From: Strongyloides papillosus
Taxonomy: Eukaryota; Nematoda; Chromadorea; Rhabditida; Strongyloididae
Length of the DNA stretch: 64,000 nucleotides
Reading direction: 5' to 3'
Assembly (NCBI GenBank): GCA_005656395.1
Contig: SRSI01000048.1
Coordinates: 930,001-994,000, forward strand
Each line of letters opens with the position of its first letter. Positions within the stretch are counted from its first letter, which is position 1. A program made the translations under genes and the position numbers. This document shows, in pieces, positions 21,683 to 33,650 of this stretch. The notes beneath the pieces are model-generated. The model was not told the DNA's origin and did not search any database. It saw only the letters and a program-made list of their open reading frames with translations.

Positions 21683-22091
21683 GGGAGAGGAGACATTCGC
21701 TTGTCCATGGGTAAGCAAAATGGCATTCTTAAAAATCTGATTTACCCATGAGTAAGCAAAATGGCTTTTTTTGTAACATACAAAATATGGACAAGCGAAA
21801 GTGCATTTTTATTTATTTTGTATTAACATAGTTTCATAGTACAACTACCTATTTTTTATAATTTTTTTGAAGAATACACACTAGCTTTATTCATTTTTCT
21901 ATAAACCTAGAGCACTGCATTCCAGAAGAATGCGTTGCTGCCATCAATCTTACCATATAGGGGATGTATATAAACAGTCCACGAATGGAACTTGAAAAAA
22001 TTCGCTTACCCAAATTTTATATGAAAAAAAAATTATACCGTTTCGCTTATCCATGGGTTACTCATGGACAAGTAAATGTCCACCGTCTCCC
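21683..22091. mobile_element. 409-bp inverted-repeat element (MITE-like)
   Basis: The outer ends, gggagaggagacattcgctt on the left and its imperfect complement on the right (ending caccgtctccc), are inverted. Inside, a near-palindromic word of the type gcttgtccatgggtaagc recurs in both orientations at about 21700, 21740, 21790, 22010 and 22045-22075. There is no coding capacity. It looks like a small non-autonomous element or a cluster of duplicated binding sites; the family is unknown. Confidence 0.65.
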
Positions 22092-22404
22092 TTTTTTCAA
22101 TCTCGGACTTCTAAGACCATAAACTTATACAGTTCCTTCATCATCATTTGTGGTTAATATCAGATATAAAAATTTTATCTTAACCATGTTTTCTTTTAAT
22201 TTCTATGAAAACTCACTAATATCACTTATAATTGAAGTGAACCATTACAAGAAATACAAAATTAAATAGATACATTATGTTTTTATAGCTTGTAAATTCA
22301 TACTTAATACGACGATTACTATATATTTAACATTATATAATTATATATAATGTACTGATAAGAATAAAATACAATTCTGATATAAAAAATCTTTTAGTAA
22401 ATAT
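22092..22404. other. 3' flank of the membrane protein gene
   Basis: No gene. About 22260-22400 resembles 25990-26130, so the duplication that produced the pseudogene downstream included this 3' flank. Confidence 0.5.
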
Positions 22405-24447
22405 TTATTTTTTCAATATAATTACCAGATTAGATTCACTTTCCTTTGAAACCTTGCTTTGTGTCTTTTTAGCTGTAGTATTGGTTAATGACATACCAGA
22501 TAATGATGAAGTAAAGGATGAAGTGGAAGAAGTTGTTGTTGATGAAGACGAATCATTTCCGTTTCTTCTTTTTTTATTCATATATTTAACATAATGTATT
22601 GATATGATTGCAAAAAGTATTGATAGAAGAAGAATTAATATTCCAATAATTAAACCAATTAATAATGTTTTGTCATTCCCTTTATCTTTAAAAACTTTTT
22701 TAATTTTAAAAATAGTCGTTTTTTGTAGAACCGTTCCACTTTTAACAATTGAAAATCTCTTTCCTCCTTTAACTTTATAGTTACATTGTGTTGTTAGATA
22801 TTTAATGTCCATATCTTTTTGCTTTTTACTTTTGATAAGATTTCTATAGTTTGATCTAACAAAATGACCTACAACGTTAAATATACCACCAGTTGTTACG
22901 TTTGAATATTCAATAAAAATGTTTTTTGATAACTGAAGCCTAATACCATCAATCTCTCCGATGTTAGATATTTTCCTTTGGCACTGTATAACAACATCGT
23001 CTTTAACTCTCCATGTCTCGTTTTTATTTGTTATTGATACATTTGATGGTATTGCCAGGAAGGATAATTTTTCAATGGGATGATTATATTTAAAGTCCTT
23101 ATTTTTGTATCTTATTTCACATTCGTACTTTTTAAAGCCATCAAAACTTTTATCAAATTTAATCTTGTCGTGGAAAATTTTGTTCCCATCATCATCTTTT
23201 GAAACCAATAATACTTCCATTATTTGATCATAATAATTTGATAAAAATGGATGCCGGGTAGCTTCTTCAATTACTATTTTACATTTATAATAAATATCCT
23301 TGTTCAACATATTTTCACGGACATCCATAATTTGAATACCATCTTTACTATCAAAAATTTTACTGCCATCAAGAGAAACAAGTCGAATTTTGAATTTTAG
23401 TTGTGGTAACTTCCATCTACAGTCAGGTTTAATTGGATTCATTACATAGCCGTGACCGATACGATTTTTTACATTTTTTAAATCCTTTGTATAAGTTTCT
23501 TTATATAAATACATTGTATCGTTGTAGTAAAATTTATTTTTATCCACTGAATCTTTTAATATATGCTTCATTTTGTGGTTTCCTTCAAAATTGTATGAGT
23601 AAATAAAGTAATGATAATCTGTAGTAGCTTCTCCTTCAGAACATTTCCATATATGTTGGAAATCATTAATTGACTTAATCGAGTCAATTTTGTAATAATC
23701 CTTGATTTCAATTTCATGACTAATGGTTAATTGAGAACCATCTTCATATTTGATGTATCCACAAACAAAAATATCACTATCTTCGCTCCTTGGGTAACCA
23801 GGCAATAAAATTTGGCGTTCAAAAAAGTTTGAAAATATAATACCATTTGTTTCATAAGGAATAAATTTTGTACCACTTTGTATTCCCACCCAAGTTTTGT
23901 ATGGGCACAGAATTAAGGGAAAATTATTTTCAGTAATAGTAAATCTATCCAGCCTAAAATTCATATCACTTGTAACAAATTTCAAATAAAATATTTCTTC
24001 AAAATCATCTACTTTGGCCTTATACATATCATCTGCATTTATATTAGAAATAAAAAATAAACCATTTTCACAATACGATATTTGACATGTTGTGTGGTGG
24101 GAATTGAAAAAGTAATTCCTGTCCATGTATGTTACTGCAAATATCTGTTTATGGGCATTATGTTCATGTTTTTCACCTATTCCTGCAAGATGAACACCTA
24201 TACGACCAGGTTTATAGTTAGTTATATTAGCTTCAAAAATTTTAATATTCTTTAACGTCATATAGTTAAGGAAAGTGATGCCTTTTGTTAAACGTTTGCT
24301 TATTTCACCAACAGATCCTTGCCAGATTCCTTCGGCGGAACCTATGTAAACTATTTCACGGCCAACATTTTGCCACCTTTTATTACCATCCCATATCCAT
24401 TCTTTAGTTAAAGTTTGTGAAATAAGAAAAAAGAATAAAATCCACAT
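22405..24447 (-). CDS. Single-exon type I membrane protein, unknown family
   Basis: The 680-residue frame starts at the only sensible ATG with a signal peptide (MWILFFFLISQTLTKEW). A long Cys-containing ectodomain follows, with a tryptophan-rich start, many aromatic residues and several N-glycosylation-type sites. One membrane helix lies at about 604-630 (LLIGLIIGILILLLSILFAI), then a stop-transfer KKRR and a short cytoplasmic tail of Ser/Thr runs. This is the layout of a surface receptor or adhesion protein. The absence of introns over 2 kb may be a sign of a retrocopy or simply of intron loss. A partial, decayed copy lies at 25990-27117 in the same orientation. I do not recognise the family. 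Confidence 0.75.
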   Translation of the reverse strand: MWILFFFLISQTLTKEWIWDGNKRWQNVGREIVYIGSAEGIWQGSVGEISKRLTKGITFLNYMTLKNIKIFEANITNYKPGRIGVHLAGIGEKHEHNAHKQIFAVTYMDRNYFFNSHHTTCQISYCENGLFFISNINADDMYKAKVDDFEEIFYLKFVTSDMNFRLDRFTITENNFPLILCPYKTWVGIQSGTKFIPYETNGIIFSNFFERQILLPGYPRSEDSDIFVCGYIKYEDGSQLTISHEIEIKDYYKIDSIKSINDFQHIWKCSEGEATTDYHYFIYSYNFEGNHKMKHILKDSVDKNKFYYNDTMYLYKETYTKDLKNVKNRIGHGYVMNPIKPDCRWKLPQLKFKIRLVSLDGSKIFDSKDGIQIMDVRENMLNKDIYYKCKIVIEEATRHPFLSNYYDQIMEVLLVSKDDDGNKIFHDKIKFDKSFDGFKKYECEIRYKNKDFKYNHPIEKLSFLAIPSNVSITNKNETWRVKDDVVIQCQRKISNIGEIDGIRLQLSKNIFIEYSNVTTGGIFNVVGHFVRSNYRNLIKSKKQKDMDIKYLTTQCNYKVKGGKRFSIVKSGTVLQKTTIFKIKKVFKDKGNDKTLLIGLIIGILILLLSILFAIISIHYVKYMNKKRRNGNDSSSSTTTSSTSSFTSSLSGMSLTNTTAKKTQSKVSKESESNLVIILKK

Positions 24448-25989
24448 TTGTAAAATATAATTTCTTCATTTTTTTCTCACTATAAAAGTGCAAGTTTATA
24501 TTCAAACTTGTCATAAAATTTAGATTTTCAGACAAAAAAAAGGCAAATTAATTATGATAATAAAAATTTAAAATTGGATACAAAATGTAATTTGCCTCCA
24601 GTCAAATTTGAATATTATATATTATTGATATATCTGTTAAATGTTAGGAAGTATTCAAAATTGATACTTTAAGAAGGAAAATTAGTGATTTTAGTTGTCG
24701 ATAACCAAGAAATGTGAATATTTGAAAGCTCAAAAAACTATAATTTTAAAATATTAATATCTGTTTATACTGGTTTTTTAATTATGAACCAAAAAAGAAA
24801 ATTAAAAAAACTTCTTGAAATATTCAAGTTAATTTTTAAAAAGTAAAATTTCCATAACGTATAATATTTTTACTAAAACCAGCTGAAGGTTTGGCTCAGG
24901 AGAGCTTTGTTTAGTCTTTCAAAACATTCCACTTTTAATTTTTTAAATAAAAACTAGCACCACTCTTTAGTCCATAACTAGACTAATTATTAACTATTCA
25001 TGATAATATTATGTTTTCCCCTTGTTCTGGTTTTGTGCTTTTCATATGACCCCTAAATTGTTTAATTTCGTTAACTTTCATAAAAATTATTTATCACACA
25101 AGATCACATAAAAAAGTGGTCAAAATAGAGATGTTCTTTTATAAATTAGTTAATTATTAACCAAAACTTTTGAGATCTGTTTTTAGCATAAACATAAGAA
25201 AAAATACATTTATAGATTATTTAACCATAAAAATTAATCAAATTTGAAAAGAGTTACATCTCGAACAAAACTAATTTTTACGAAAAAAATGAAACTGAAA
25301 AATTTGGCAATTAAATTAATATAACTTCATTAATTGTTGAGCAATAAACTTTTTTATATCTTAATTTTTTTTATGTGATATTGAGATCCATATAAAAATC
25401 CTATTTTATATAGTTCCATCAACTTACCATTAAGTTAAATGTTATTGATTTTTTATTAGTTTTTAAAAAATGGTCATCATATTTTTGGTTAATAATATAG
25501 TCAATTATTAATCAGTACTTATATAAGTACGTTTCCGCACTAATCTTGAATTGTGAATATCAAATAAGATATAATGCACTATATTTTATAAATTTTGAAA
25601 AAGATTATCTTCTGAAAAATCTACAGTAATAAAGGGTTCTTAATAGGGGTTTTTTTTAAGTATAAATTAGCAATTCTGGCCACAAATGTTTGAAACCGAA
25701 TAAACTCATTTAGGTTAGAAAAAAACGCACATTTTCAATAATTATTTATAATAATCGGATAATATTAAAAAGAATTGTGGTGGAGACAAATTTTATTTTT
25801 TATTATTGATATATAGATGAATCTTCTTAATTTGGTTTTCAAATATTTGTTGTTTTATAAAGCAACTTTTTATTTTACAACTACATAATCTGAAAAAAAA
25901 ACTGAAAGATATAACACTTTTATTTTTATAAAGTTATAAAATATAATAATTCAATAAATTAATTAAATTTTTAAACGAAAAGAAACTTC
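24448..25989. other. Intergenic, AT-rich
   Basis: Lies between the membrane protein gene and its pseudogene copy. No ORF, RNA gene or clear repeat was recognised. Confidence 0.5.
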
Positions 25990-27117
25990 CATACATTATG
26001 TTTCAGTGGTTTATAAATTTATACATAACATGATGATTATTATGTATTTAAAATTTTATAATTACATAAAAATTATTTATAAAAATAAAATACATCTTTA
26101 ATATGCAAAACATTGAATAAATGCTTATCTTTTTAATATGATTACCAAATTATATTCACTTCATTTTTAAAACTTTGATTTATGTCTTTTTAACTGTAGT
26201 ATTTGTTAATGACATACCAAATAATGATGAAGTGGAGGATGAGGTGGAAGAAATTGATAAAGGCGAATCATTTCCGTTTCTTCTTTTTTTATTCATATAT
26301 TTAACAAAATGTATTGATATGTTTGCAAAAATTATTGATAGAAGAAGAATTAAAATTTCAATAACTAAACCAATTAATAATGTATTATTATATTCTTTAT
26401 TAACTTTTTTAATTTTAAAAATAGTTGTTTTTTGCAGGACCGTACCATTTTTAACAATTGAAAATCTCTTTTCTCCATTAACTTTATAATTACATTGTGT
26501 TGTTAGATACTTAATGTTCATATCTTTTTGTTTTTTACTTTTGATAAGATTTCCATAGTTTGATCTAACAAAATCACCTACAACGTTAAATATACCACCA
26601 GTTGTTACGTTTGAATATTCAATAGAAACGTTTTTTGATAATTGAAGCCTAACACTATCAATCTCTCCGATGTTGGATATTTTCTTTTGGCACTGTATAA
26701 CAACATCGTCCTTCACTCTCCATGTCTCGTTTATATTTGTTATTGATACATTTGATGGTATTGCCAGGAAGGATAATTTTCCAATGGGATGATTATATTT
26801 AAAGTCCTTTTTTTGTATCTTATTTCACATTCCTACTTTTTAAAGTCATCAAAACTTTGATCAAATTTAATCTTGTCGTGGAAAATTTTGTTCACATCAT
26901 CATGCTTCAAATTAATAAGGTTTCCATTACTTTTCATGATAGTTTAATAAAAATGGACATTTAGTGGCTTCTTCAATGACTATTTTACGTTAATAATAAA
27001 TATCTTTATTTAAAATATCTTCATGAATATTCAAAATTTGAGTACAATCATTATTATCAAAACTTTTCTACCATTAAAAGAAACAAGGATTAATTTGAAA
27101 TTTAATTGTGATAACAA
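25990..27117 (-). pseudogene. Truncated, decayed duplicate of the type I membrane protein gene
   Basis: The stretch 26180-26716 on the minus strand is an open frame of 178 codons nearly identical in places to residues about 480-660 of the intact protein (VIQCQ-KISNIGEID, SIEYSNVTTGGIFNVVG, membrane helix, KKRRNGNDS). Upstream to about 27117, similarity to the intact gene continues at the DNA level but is broken by frameshifts and stops. Downstream, the CAA codon after KKT has become TAA, removing the last residues. The N-terminal half is missing. The 3' flank of the parent is also duplicated. This is therefore a tandem segmental copy that has lost function. Confidence 0.8.
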
Positions 27118-28327
27118 TCAGAAAAATTATGTTTTTTCTGTGTGAGCTAATGAAGTTGTTATCAAGCACAATAATTTATTTTTACATGCTCCAAATAAGC
27201 TTAAAATACCTTATATTTGAAAGAGTTCATAAACTTTATCGCTTTTTTTAAACAATTAACTGTTGTTTTTGGAATAAACACAAAATGTTTTGGTAAAATA
27301 CTTTATATATCCATTGAAAGCTTATCTATGACATAAAAATTAGTCATATAATTTAATCTATTGGATAGCGAATCAGTTTACCTCCATTAAGAATCATTAA
27401 TGTGAATTTATTACTAAAATTTTATGTAATATTATATAATACATAGAATGGAAACCAGTCTATAATATTACAAGCATTTTGTATATATTTATACTCTTGA
27501 TGCTAACATTCACTTTTTGCCAATGATTTATTTGTGAACTACCATAAAAAATTTGTTTAATATAGAAAGTTAGTTACCTGAATTTAATCTTCAAATTTAA
27601 GCAATTAAAAATCAAATAATAACTGCACATTTTTAATAAATATCTTTCTGAAATTTTGATTCAATGGAGCATGAAAACATAATTGAAAATTTCCGGCACA
27701 CAGTTGAAACACATATTTATAATTTATTTTATTTTTTGTAGTCTCTGATAGTGTTTGTATATCGGAATAAAGTTCTATCAAACTAATAGTACTTCTACAA
27801 TTTTGGGATATTATATGTTATCGAATATATTCTTCAATAAAGTCATGTTGAACTTCAAGTGTATTACTCAATTTTTATAATTTTATCTCATATGACACCT
27901 TATCATATATATATATTTAATGAAAAAAGTTCTAAATTTAATATTTTGTTTGTAATTCAAGCGATTAAATATAGATTTATAAATGATTGAGTATAAGTAT
28001 ATACGCGCAAGAACGAACTTGTTTTCTCAAATAAAAATTACATTTTAATATTGGTTTACCAAAGTTATGTTATTTGCAAGTACATATTTACTCAATTTTT
28101 GCAACATATTTCATAAACTTATTGGTTCCAAGCACATAATGGTAGAATAGTCTTCCTCACCTAAAGATAAATATTTATTCTTGAGTTAATTACTTATATT
28201 ACTTTTTTTCCTTAAAGCTATTTGGTGGTAAAAAGTGTCAAGATAAATAATAGTTTAGTATATAAGGTAGCTGAAATCTTTGATAAGACATTAAGTTTCA
28301 ACTTAAATTGTTATAACTCAAGAAATC
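27118..28327. other. Intergenic, AT-rich
   Basis: Similarity to the membrane protein gene stops near 27117. Nothing further is recognised up to the small secreted peptide gene. Confidence 0.5.
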
Positions 28328-28603
28328 ATGAACTCAAAAATTATTATTGCTTTCATTGCTATCATCATCGCTTCAGTATCTGGACAATACTACTACCCAT
28401 CAGCTTACAGTGGATACTATCCTGGATATGCTGGATATTATGGTTATGCTGCAGGATATCCAACATACTCAGGATATGGATATGCTGGTTATTATCCATC
28501 TGCTTTTTCATCATTATATTACGGTTATGGAAGCAACAAAGGAAGTACCAATGGTGACGCAAAAGCTACAAATCCCCAAGTCAAGCTTACAAATAACCAA
28601 TAA
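28328..28603 (+). CDS. Small Tyr/Gly-rich secreted peptide
   Basis: A 91-residue single-exon frame. Residues 1-19 are a signal peptide (MNSKIIIAFIAIIIASVSG). The mature part to about residue 70 is built from Tyr-Gly-Ala-Pro-Ser repeats (PGYAGYYGYAAGYP and similar), followed by a polar Asn/Lys/Thr tail. There is no dibasic processing pattern. Composition resembles Gly/Tyr-rich secreted peptides of nematode epidermis, cuticle or defence. The codon pattern and the signal peptide support a real gene; overlapping frames on both strands are shadows of the repetitive sequence. Confidence 0.75.
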   Translation: MNSKIIIAFIAIIIASVSGQYYYPSAYSGYYPGYAGYYGYAAGYPTYSGYGYAGYYPSAFSSLYYGYGSNKGSTNGDAKATNPQVKLTNNQ

Positions 28604-30189
28604 ACAAATCTGTACAATTTTTACAAACTGTATTAACATTTCCAAACGATTTTTTACATTTAAAAAGTATGTTAAGTGATAACTTTTTTGAGTTATATCT
28701 TTTGAATAAAATCATATACTTTAATGCACATTTATTTACAATTTATATAACAATTGGTTATTTAAATATCTTTTCTTGATTATGTAATTCTTCTTATCTT
28801 TTTCAATCAAAAATTACAGAAATATTTCCATGTTTTATTAATTAGATAGATAGACTTTCTAATAACAATAGAGAATTAGTTACTATCAAGGTAATTGATC
28901 GTTTGTTATTATCTTAGGATAAAAATTTCTTGTAAGTGGTAATATATTAATTCTATTAATCAGTTTTCGGAAGTTCAAACTATGTTAAACGTCTAGTTAT
29001 TAACGTTTATAGGATCAATTGCATTGTAATTTTTGGTATAACATTTTTTATCCTTTGCTTTCAAAAAAGAATTATTAATTTGTCTTTTTTTTTAAAATAC
29101 CTTTTTTATGAGTAATTTCTAATCTCTTTATACATTCACCAGCATCTATATTTCATTTGAAATGTTTAATGTTGCTAAGCTATTTTGTTTATCAATTCTA
29201 TGATTATGTTTTTTATCAAAGTATGACATAGTTTCAAATTGATTATTTCTAATCCATTGAGATCTTATAATTTCTATCAAGAATTTTTGTCGTAATCAAA
29301 ATATTTAAAGATTTGAGTCTATAATTTTCAATCACTTTAATATTCATATAACTTCTATCATTCTAAAATTTAACTTTTTGAAATTAAAATATATGAAAAC
29401 TTTTTAAATTTAGTATAATTTAAAATGAACTCAAGGTTTTTTGAAATTAAATCTCTCTATTATTAATAACAAGTTTGTATAATAGGAATTTTATTATTGT
29501 ATAGTATTATAATAACCAATTAATTATTTTCCAAGTATAAATTATTTAAAAAAAGAAACAATAACCACAGTCAAGTTGGTTTATAATCGGTTTCATACAT
29601 GAAACGGAGTCCTTTCTACAAAAAAGTCTTTATGCTAAATACGATAATCGTAAGCAAATACCATTTTATAAAATCATACTACTTCTAGATAGTAATGTGG
29701 AATAAATTTTACAGAAATACCATTGATCTTGTTTGATCTTTTCAGAATATATCTTATACAAGATACAATGCTGTTTTTTTGACACAATACGGCGATTTTT
29801 TTTACAATATTTTTATAAGTAACTTAGTGATTGGAAATTCATACAGTGATAATGTTTTTTCATTCAAATTTTTTTACTCCAAAATCTACATGAATTCTCT
29901 ACTTTAGTTTTTCATAAAATCAAATTTCATTAGATTTGAAACGAGCGGTATAATAATTTAAAGTTTTGATTTCAATATCTTGTTCTTATTTTTAATAATT
30001 AATGTCACTTCAAAATAAATTTAGGAAAGATTTATGTATAAAATATCTTTTATAATATTAAAAAAAAGTTGATAAATTGTATTTGCAATGAGTTAATTAA
30101 ATAAAATATATATATAATAATTAGAACAATTAGTTTAAAAATTTTTATTTATAGTTTTGTCAGTAGCGATTTTGAAAACTATAAGCCAC
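28604..30189. other. Intergenic, AT-rich
   Basis: 1.6 kb between convergent genes. No supported feature. Confidence 0.5.
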
Positions 30190-30795
30190 TCAACGAGAGA
30201 ACATATAGTTAGAACCATTCATTCCTCCTGGTTGTCCTAACATACAATATTGACTAGCACCCATTCCGTTAGACATACCACTACCTATACTTCCAGGCAT
30301 ACTACTATTCATATTTCCTGATATTCCACCACCCATAGGTCCTTGCATACCGTTTGGCATATTTCCTGGCATTCCACAACCTATAGATCCTTGTATGCCA
30401 TTTGGCATATTTCCTTGAAATCCACCACCCATAGATCCTTGCATCGGACCTGGAATACTTCCTGACATTCCACCACCCATAGGCCCTTGCATACAATTTG
30501 GCATATTTCCTTGAAATCCACCACCCATAGACCCTTGCATACCATATGGCATATTTCCTTGAAATCCACCACCCATGGATCCTTGCATACCATTTGGCAT
30601 ACCTCCATACATTCTATTTGGTGTATTTCCTGTCATTCCACTATTCATAGGTCCATGCATTCCTGCACCTCCAGCTGTCAGAGCGTCAATATCTTTGCTA
30701 CTATATTTTTTGTTGCCAGAAGATTTACTTTTAAACATTTTGTTGTAGCCTTTGCCAACACCTTTCCAAATAAGCTCAGCTACAACTCCCTCCAT
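30190..30795 (-). CDS. Met/Gly-rich repeat protein, unknown function
   Basis: 201 residues, no signal peptide. The first ~45 residues are basic and non-repetitive (MEGVVAELIWKGVGKGYNKMF...). From about residue 60 to 185 there are about seven 16-residue repeats with consensus MQGSMGGGFQGNMPNG, encoded by a 48-bp tandem repeat; the copies differ by silent and a few coding changes, so the protein is under some constraint. Low-complexity Gly/Met/Asn/Gln sequence of this type is found in proteins that self-associate or bind RNA, but no domain is present to support a role here. Other frames in the same stretch are shadows of the repeat. Confidence 0.65.
   Translation of the reverse strand: MEGVVAELIWKGVGKGYNKMFKSKSSGNKKYSSKDIDALTAGGAGMHGPMNSGMTGNTPNRMYGGMPNGMQGSMGGGFQGNMPYGMQGSMGGGFQGNMPNCMQGPMGGGMSGSIPGPMQGSMGGGFQGNMPNGIQGSIGCGMPGNMPNGMQGPMGGGISGNMNSSMPGSIGSGMSNGMGASQYCMLGQPGGMNGSNYMFSR
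30240..30610 (-). repeat. 48-bp tandem repeat within the Met/Gly-rich gene
   Basis: About seven imperfect copies of a unit whose plus-strand core is catttcctt gaaatccaccacccata; they encode the 16-residue MQGSMGGGFQGNMPNG repeat. Confidence 0.75.
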
Positions 30796-31828
30796 TTTTT
30801 TAGGTCAAGATTAAACTGATTTATTTAAAAACACACATTTTAAATAGACAATAACACAAATAAATTTTCAATAATAATATTATTAATTATCATATATCAA
30901 TATTTATATTGAAATATTACACATTCCAGAAATTAGTTTTCCGAACATTAACTTTTTTAACTTGAAAATTTGCTAATTGTTAATTTTTTTATTCAGAAAT
31001 AATATTAAAAAAAATACTTGGTATAATTGAATAAGATTACTTGTGTTAAAAAATTGTCTTAATAATTTATTCACAGTTATTCTAAATTGTAGAATCTTTT
31101 AAATGGTGTTTTCTTTTTTAGAATCACTTTAAAACATCAAAACAAAAATTTTGTTCATTATTTATTGCAATTATAACAGAATTTGTATTTTCAATTTTAC
31201 ACAGAAAAGAAGGACGCAGATCCGTGTAGAATGTAGCAATTTGATTTATCAAATGAAATTCAAATTTTTGATTTTAGATATTTTGCACATGAAAATTAAC
31301 ACAATAGTGGAAAGATTATTAAAATAAGTTATTATTTTTCAGCGATATTATTTTTATCTGAAAACATAAATTGTCTTCTACAATACACTTCAAAATATAA
31401 TGTACAAAATTATGTTTAATCTATATTGCCAATAACATATTTCATCAAAATTTTTTTTTAACATTTCTGCTGCTTATCATTCATTTCAAATGCAAGAGAA
31501 GGATTAAATTTTAACTTATTTAGGTAGGCTAATCGCAACTCGATAGTCATTTTTTACTGCATAACACGGTGTTTCAAAATCTATCAATTATACTCTTAAG
31601 AAAACCACCTTCCATTATCAACATAAAGGTTAAACATATCTTTATATGATAAAATTTATAAAAGAAATATACTTTTCATTCAAACAAATTATAATCCTAA
31701 CAATCAAACTTATATTAAAAACTTTGGTATAAATTGGCTATCAACGCTATTTTATTTTAGTTTGCAAATTCATCGTTTTATATTTGCGCTATCATTTTTA
31801 ATCTCTCAAAAAAGAAGTAAATTTAACG
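30796..31828. other. Divergent intergenic region
   Basis: Upstream of both the Met/Gly-repeat gene and the RING gene. AT-rich; no ORF or RNA gene seen. Confidence 0.5.
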
Positions 31829-32499
31829 ATGAAACTTCTCATCTCATGTAATAAATGCGGTATTATTTCATCTCATGAGGTGAGAAACAAATTTTTCCTT
31901 CTTGGTTGTTATCATGTACTCTGTATCAAATGTGCCAGAGATGGTAAGCTTTTTTTATTCATTGTGTTTATTTTTTTTCCGTAGGAGTTGAAAATCCCCT
32001 ATCCCCATCTGAGAAGAAGGTAACATGTGGTGCATGTACTAAGACTGTGTCGTTTTCGACAATTGGAAAAGATATGGATGAGGACAAAAAAGTATTGTTC
32101 TCAGATCCCAACGATGCTGTAATAAGTGCCACAGCAAGGCTTATGAAAATTTTTTCATTTCAAGATAGGCAACATGAATTTCTCAAAAATCACATACTAA
32201 AGAAAGTAAGTTTTTACCATTTTGTTTATTTAAATCCTTTTACTTAGACAAAAATAAACGTTGGAATTCTGAAGAACACGGGTGTAAAGGTTGAAAGACC
32301 GCGAGCCGATCCAAATGTTATAAAAAATAATTTGGAGAGAATCAGAGCCCGATTGCACAAGAAGAGAGGGGCATACAAAGCTTTGAAGGAAAAGTGTAGG
32401 AAACTGCATCCTGTCCACATTTCTCTTAGTGCTAATCCCACCGTTCCGAAGTCTTCTGATCATGAGGATTGTGCAAAGGAAGGCCAAGTCATTAAATAG
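31829..32499 (+). CDS. ZHP/RNF212/Zip3-like RING-finger protein
   Basis: Three exons, 31829-31943, 31985-32205 and 32248-32499 (introns of 41 and 42 bp), give 195 residues. The N-terminal RING is complete: C7, C10, C27, H29, C32, C35, C53, C56 (CNKCG ... CYHVLCIKC ... CGAC). It is followed by the arrangement seen in the Zip3/ZHP/RNF212/HEI10 family: a VLFSDPNDAV motif, then FSFQDRQHEF leading into a basic coiled coil (KNNLERIRARLHKKRGAYKALKEK). Family members are E3 SUMO or ubiquitin ligases on the synaptonemal complex that choose crossover sites in meiosis; C. elegans has ZHP-1 to ZHP-4. The tail is short and polar. Placement in the family is an inference from RING spacing and the F-DP and FQ-x-Q blocks. 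Confidence 0.7.
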
Positions 32500-33650
32500 G
32501 GTCGTTATTTGGAAAGGGGATGGCCAACTTGGTGACAAACGAGAATGTCTTCGAAAGAAATAATTTTTTGATTAATAATTATGTGTTTGTAAAAAAGTTT
32601 ATTATATTGTATTTCTATTTGTATATAATTTTGTGTAGATTTTACCATATTGTATTTCTATTGTATATAATTCTGTATAGATTTTAACCATTTGTTAGTA
32701 ACTATAATAAAATAACATTTTTTGTATCAACTCTTTTTCATTACTTTTGTCTTTAACGTGGAATTTACTACTTTCTGTAGTAGGTTAATTTTTCGCTAAA
32801 ATATTTGTAAAAAACTGTAGTAAAAAATATAAATATTTTTGTAAGATTGTTCTGTAAATTTGTGGAATTACTAGTCGTAAGAATCAATTGATTCACGGTG
32901 AATGTTAAAGTTTGCACAAAGTGGTTTAAATTTCATAAATCTTCTTAATTTAACATTCCAAAATTTACCCAGTAAAATGTGTTACTTCTACCAAGTATTT
33001 GCGTGTAAAAAAGAGAAATAAATTAAAGGTAGTACATGTTATCTCGATAAAGTTCACGAGAAGGGATTAACAAAGTACATCAATTACAAGTATCATTCGT
33101 TTATAAAAAAAATCCAAACTTCAGATGACCATCTAACATTTAGTTTAATCTATTGGGCATCAAAGCAAACAATTATAGTTAAATCTATATTGTAAAAAAA
33201 AGTGATTGCTATGTCAAGCATTTTGGAACCCTCAGTACACCTTCTTTTTATTTCATCATTTTACTTTTTACATAAATAAGTCTTCTCAGAACACTTAGGT
33301 CATTTTTCTTTGTTTTTTCCCATCATTGTAATATTTCGCAATATCTATTTCCATGTGTTTCTCCTGGCATTCCTTATATTTCGCAATTTAACCAAACTTC
33401 ACTTTATTCCAAATATTCTAATTTGGTGGAAAACATTTAAATCACCAAATATTTTTCATACTTTTTTATGCTGTTTTAATATTTTATCAAAGATATTAGT
33501 CTAGATAGAAATTATAGTTAACTGATTAGTGTAGAAATAGGAAATCTTAGAATTACATTCTATGTACTTTTCCGAATATTAAATGGTGGTATTTATTTTT
33601 TGCACTTTAAACAGCTTTTTTCAATACTTTTAGGGGTTTTTTTTGTTATA
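32500..33650. other. Intergenic
   Basis: A near-direct repeat of about 40 bp containing ttaccatattgtatttctattgtatataatt occurs at about 32600-32690 in the 3' flank of the RING gene. Otherwise AT-rich with no gene. Confidence 0.45.
33615..33633 (+). promoter_or_regulatory. Possible spliced-leader trans-splice acceptor
   Basis: A pyrimidine tract ending cttttag lies 18 bases ahead of the ATG at 33651 with no matching upstream donor-exon evident. This is the usual setting for a nematode trans-splice site, or for a 5' UTR intron. Confidence 0.35.

Noticed and set aside
28222..28679. Several overlapping frames around the Tyr/Gly-rich peptide
   Set aside because: Shadows of the repetitive TAY/GGA codons; only the frame with a signal peptide is kept.
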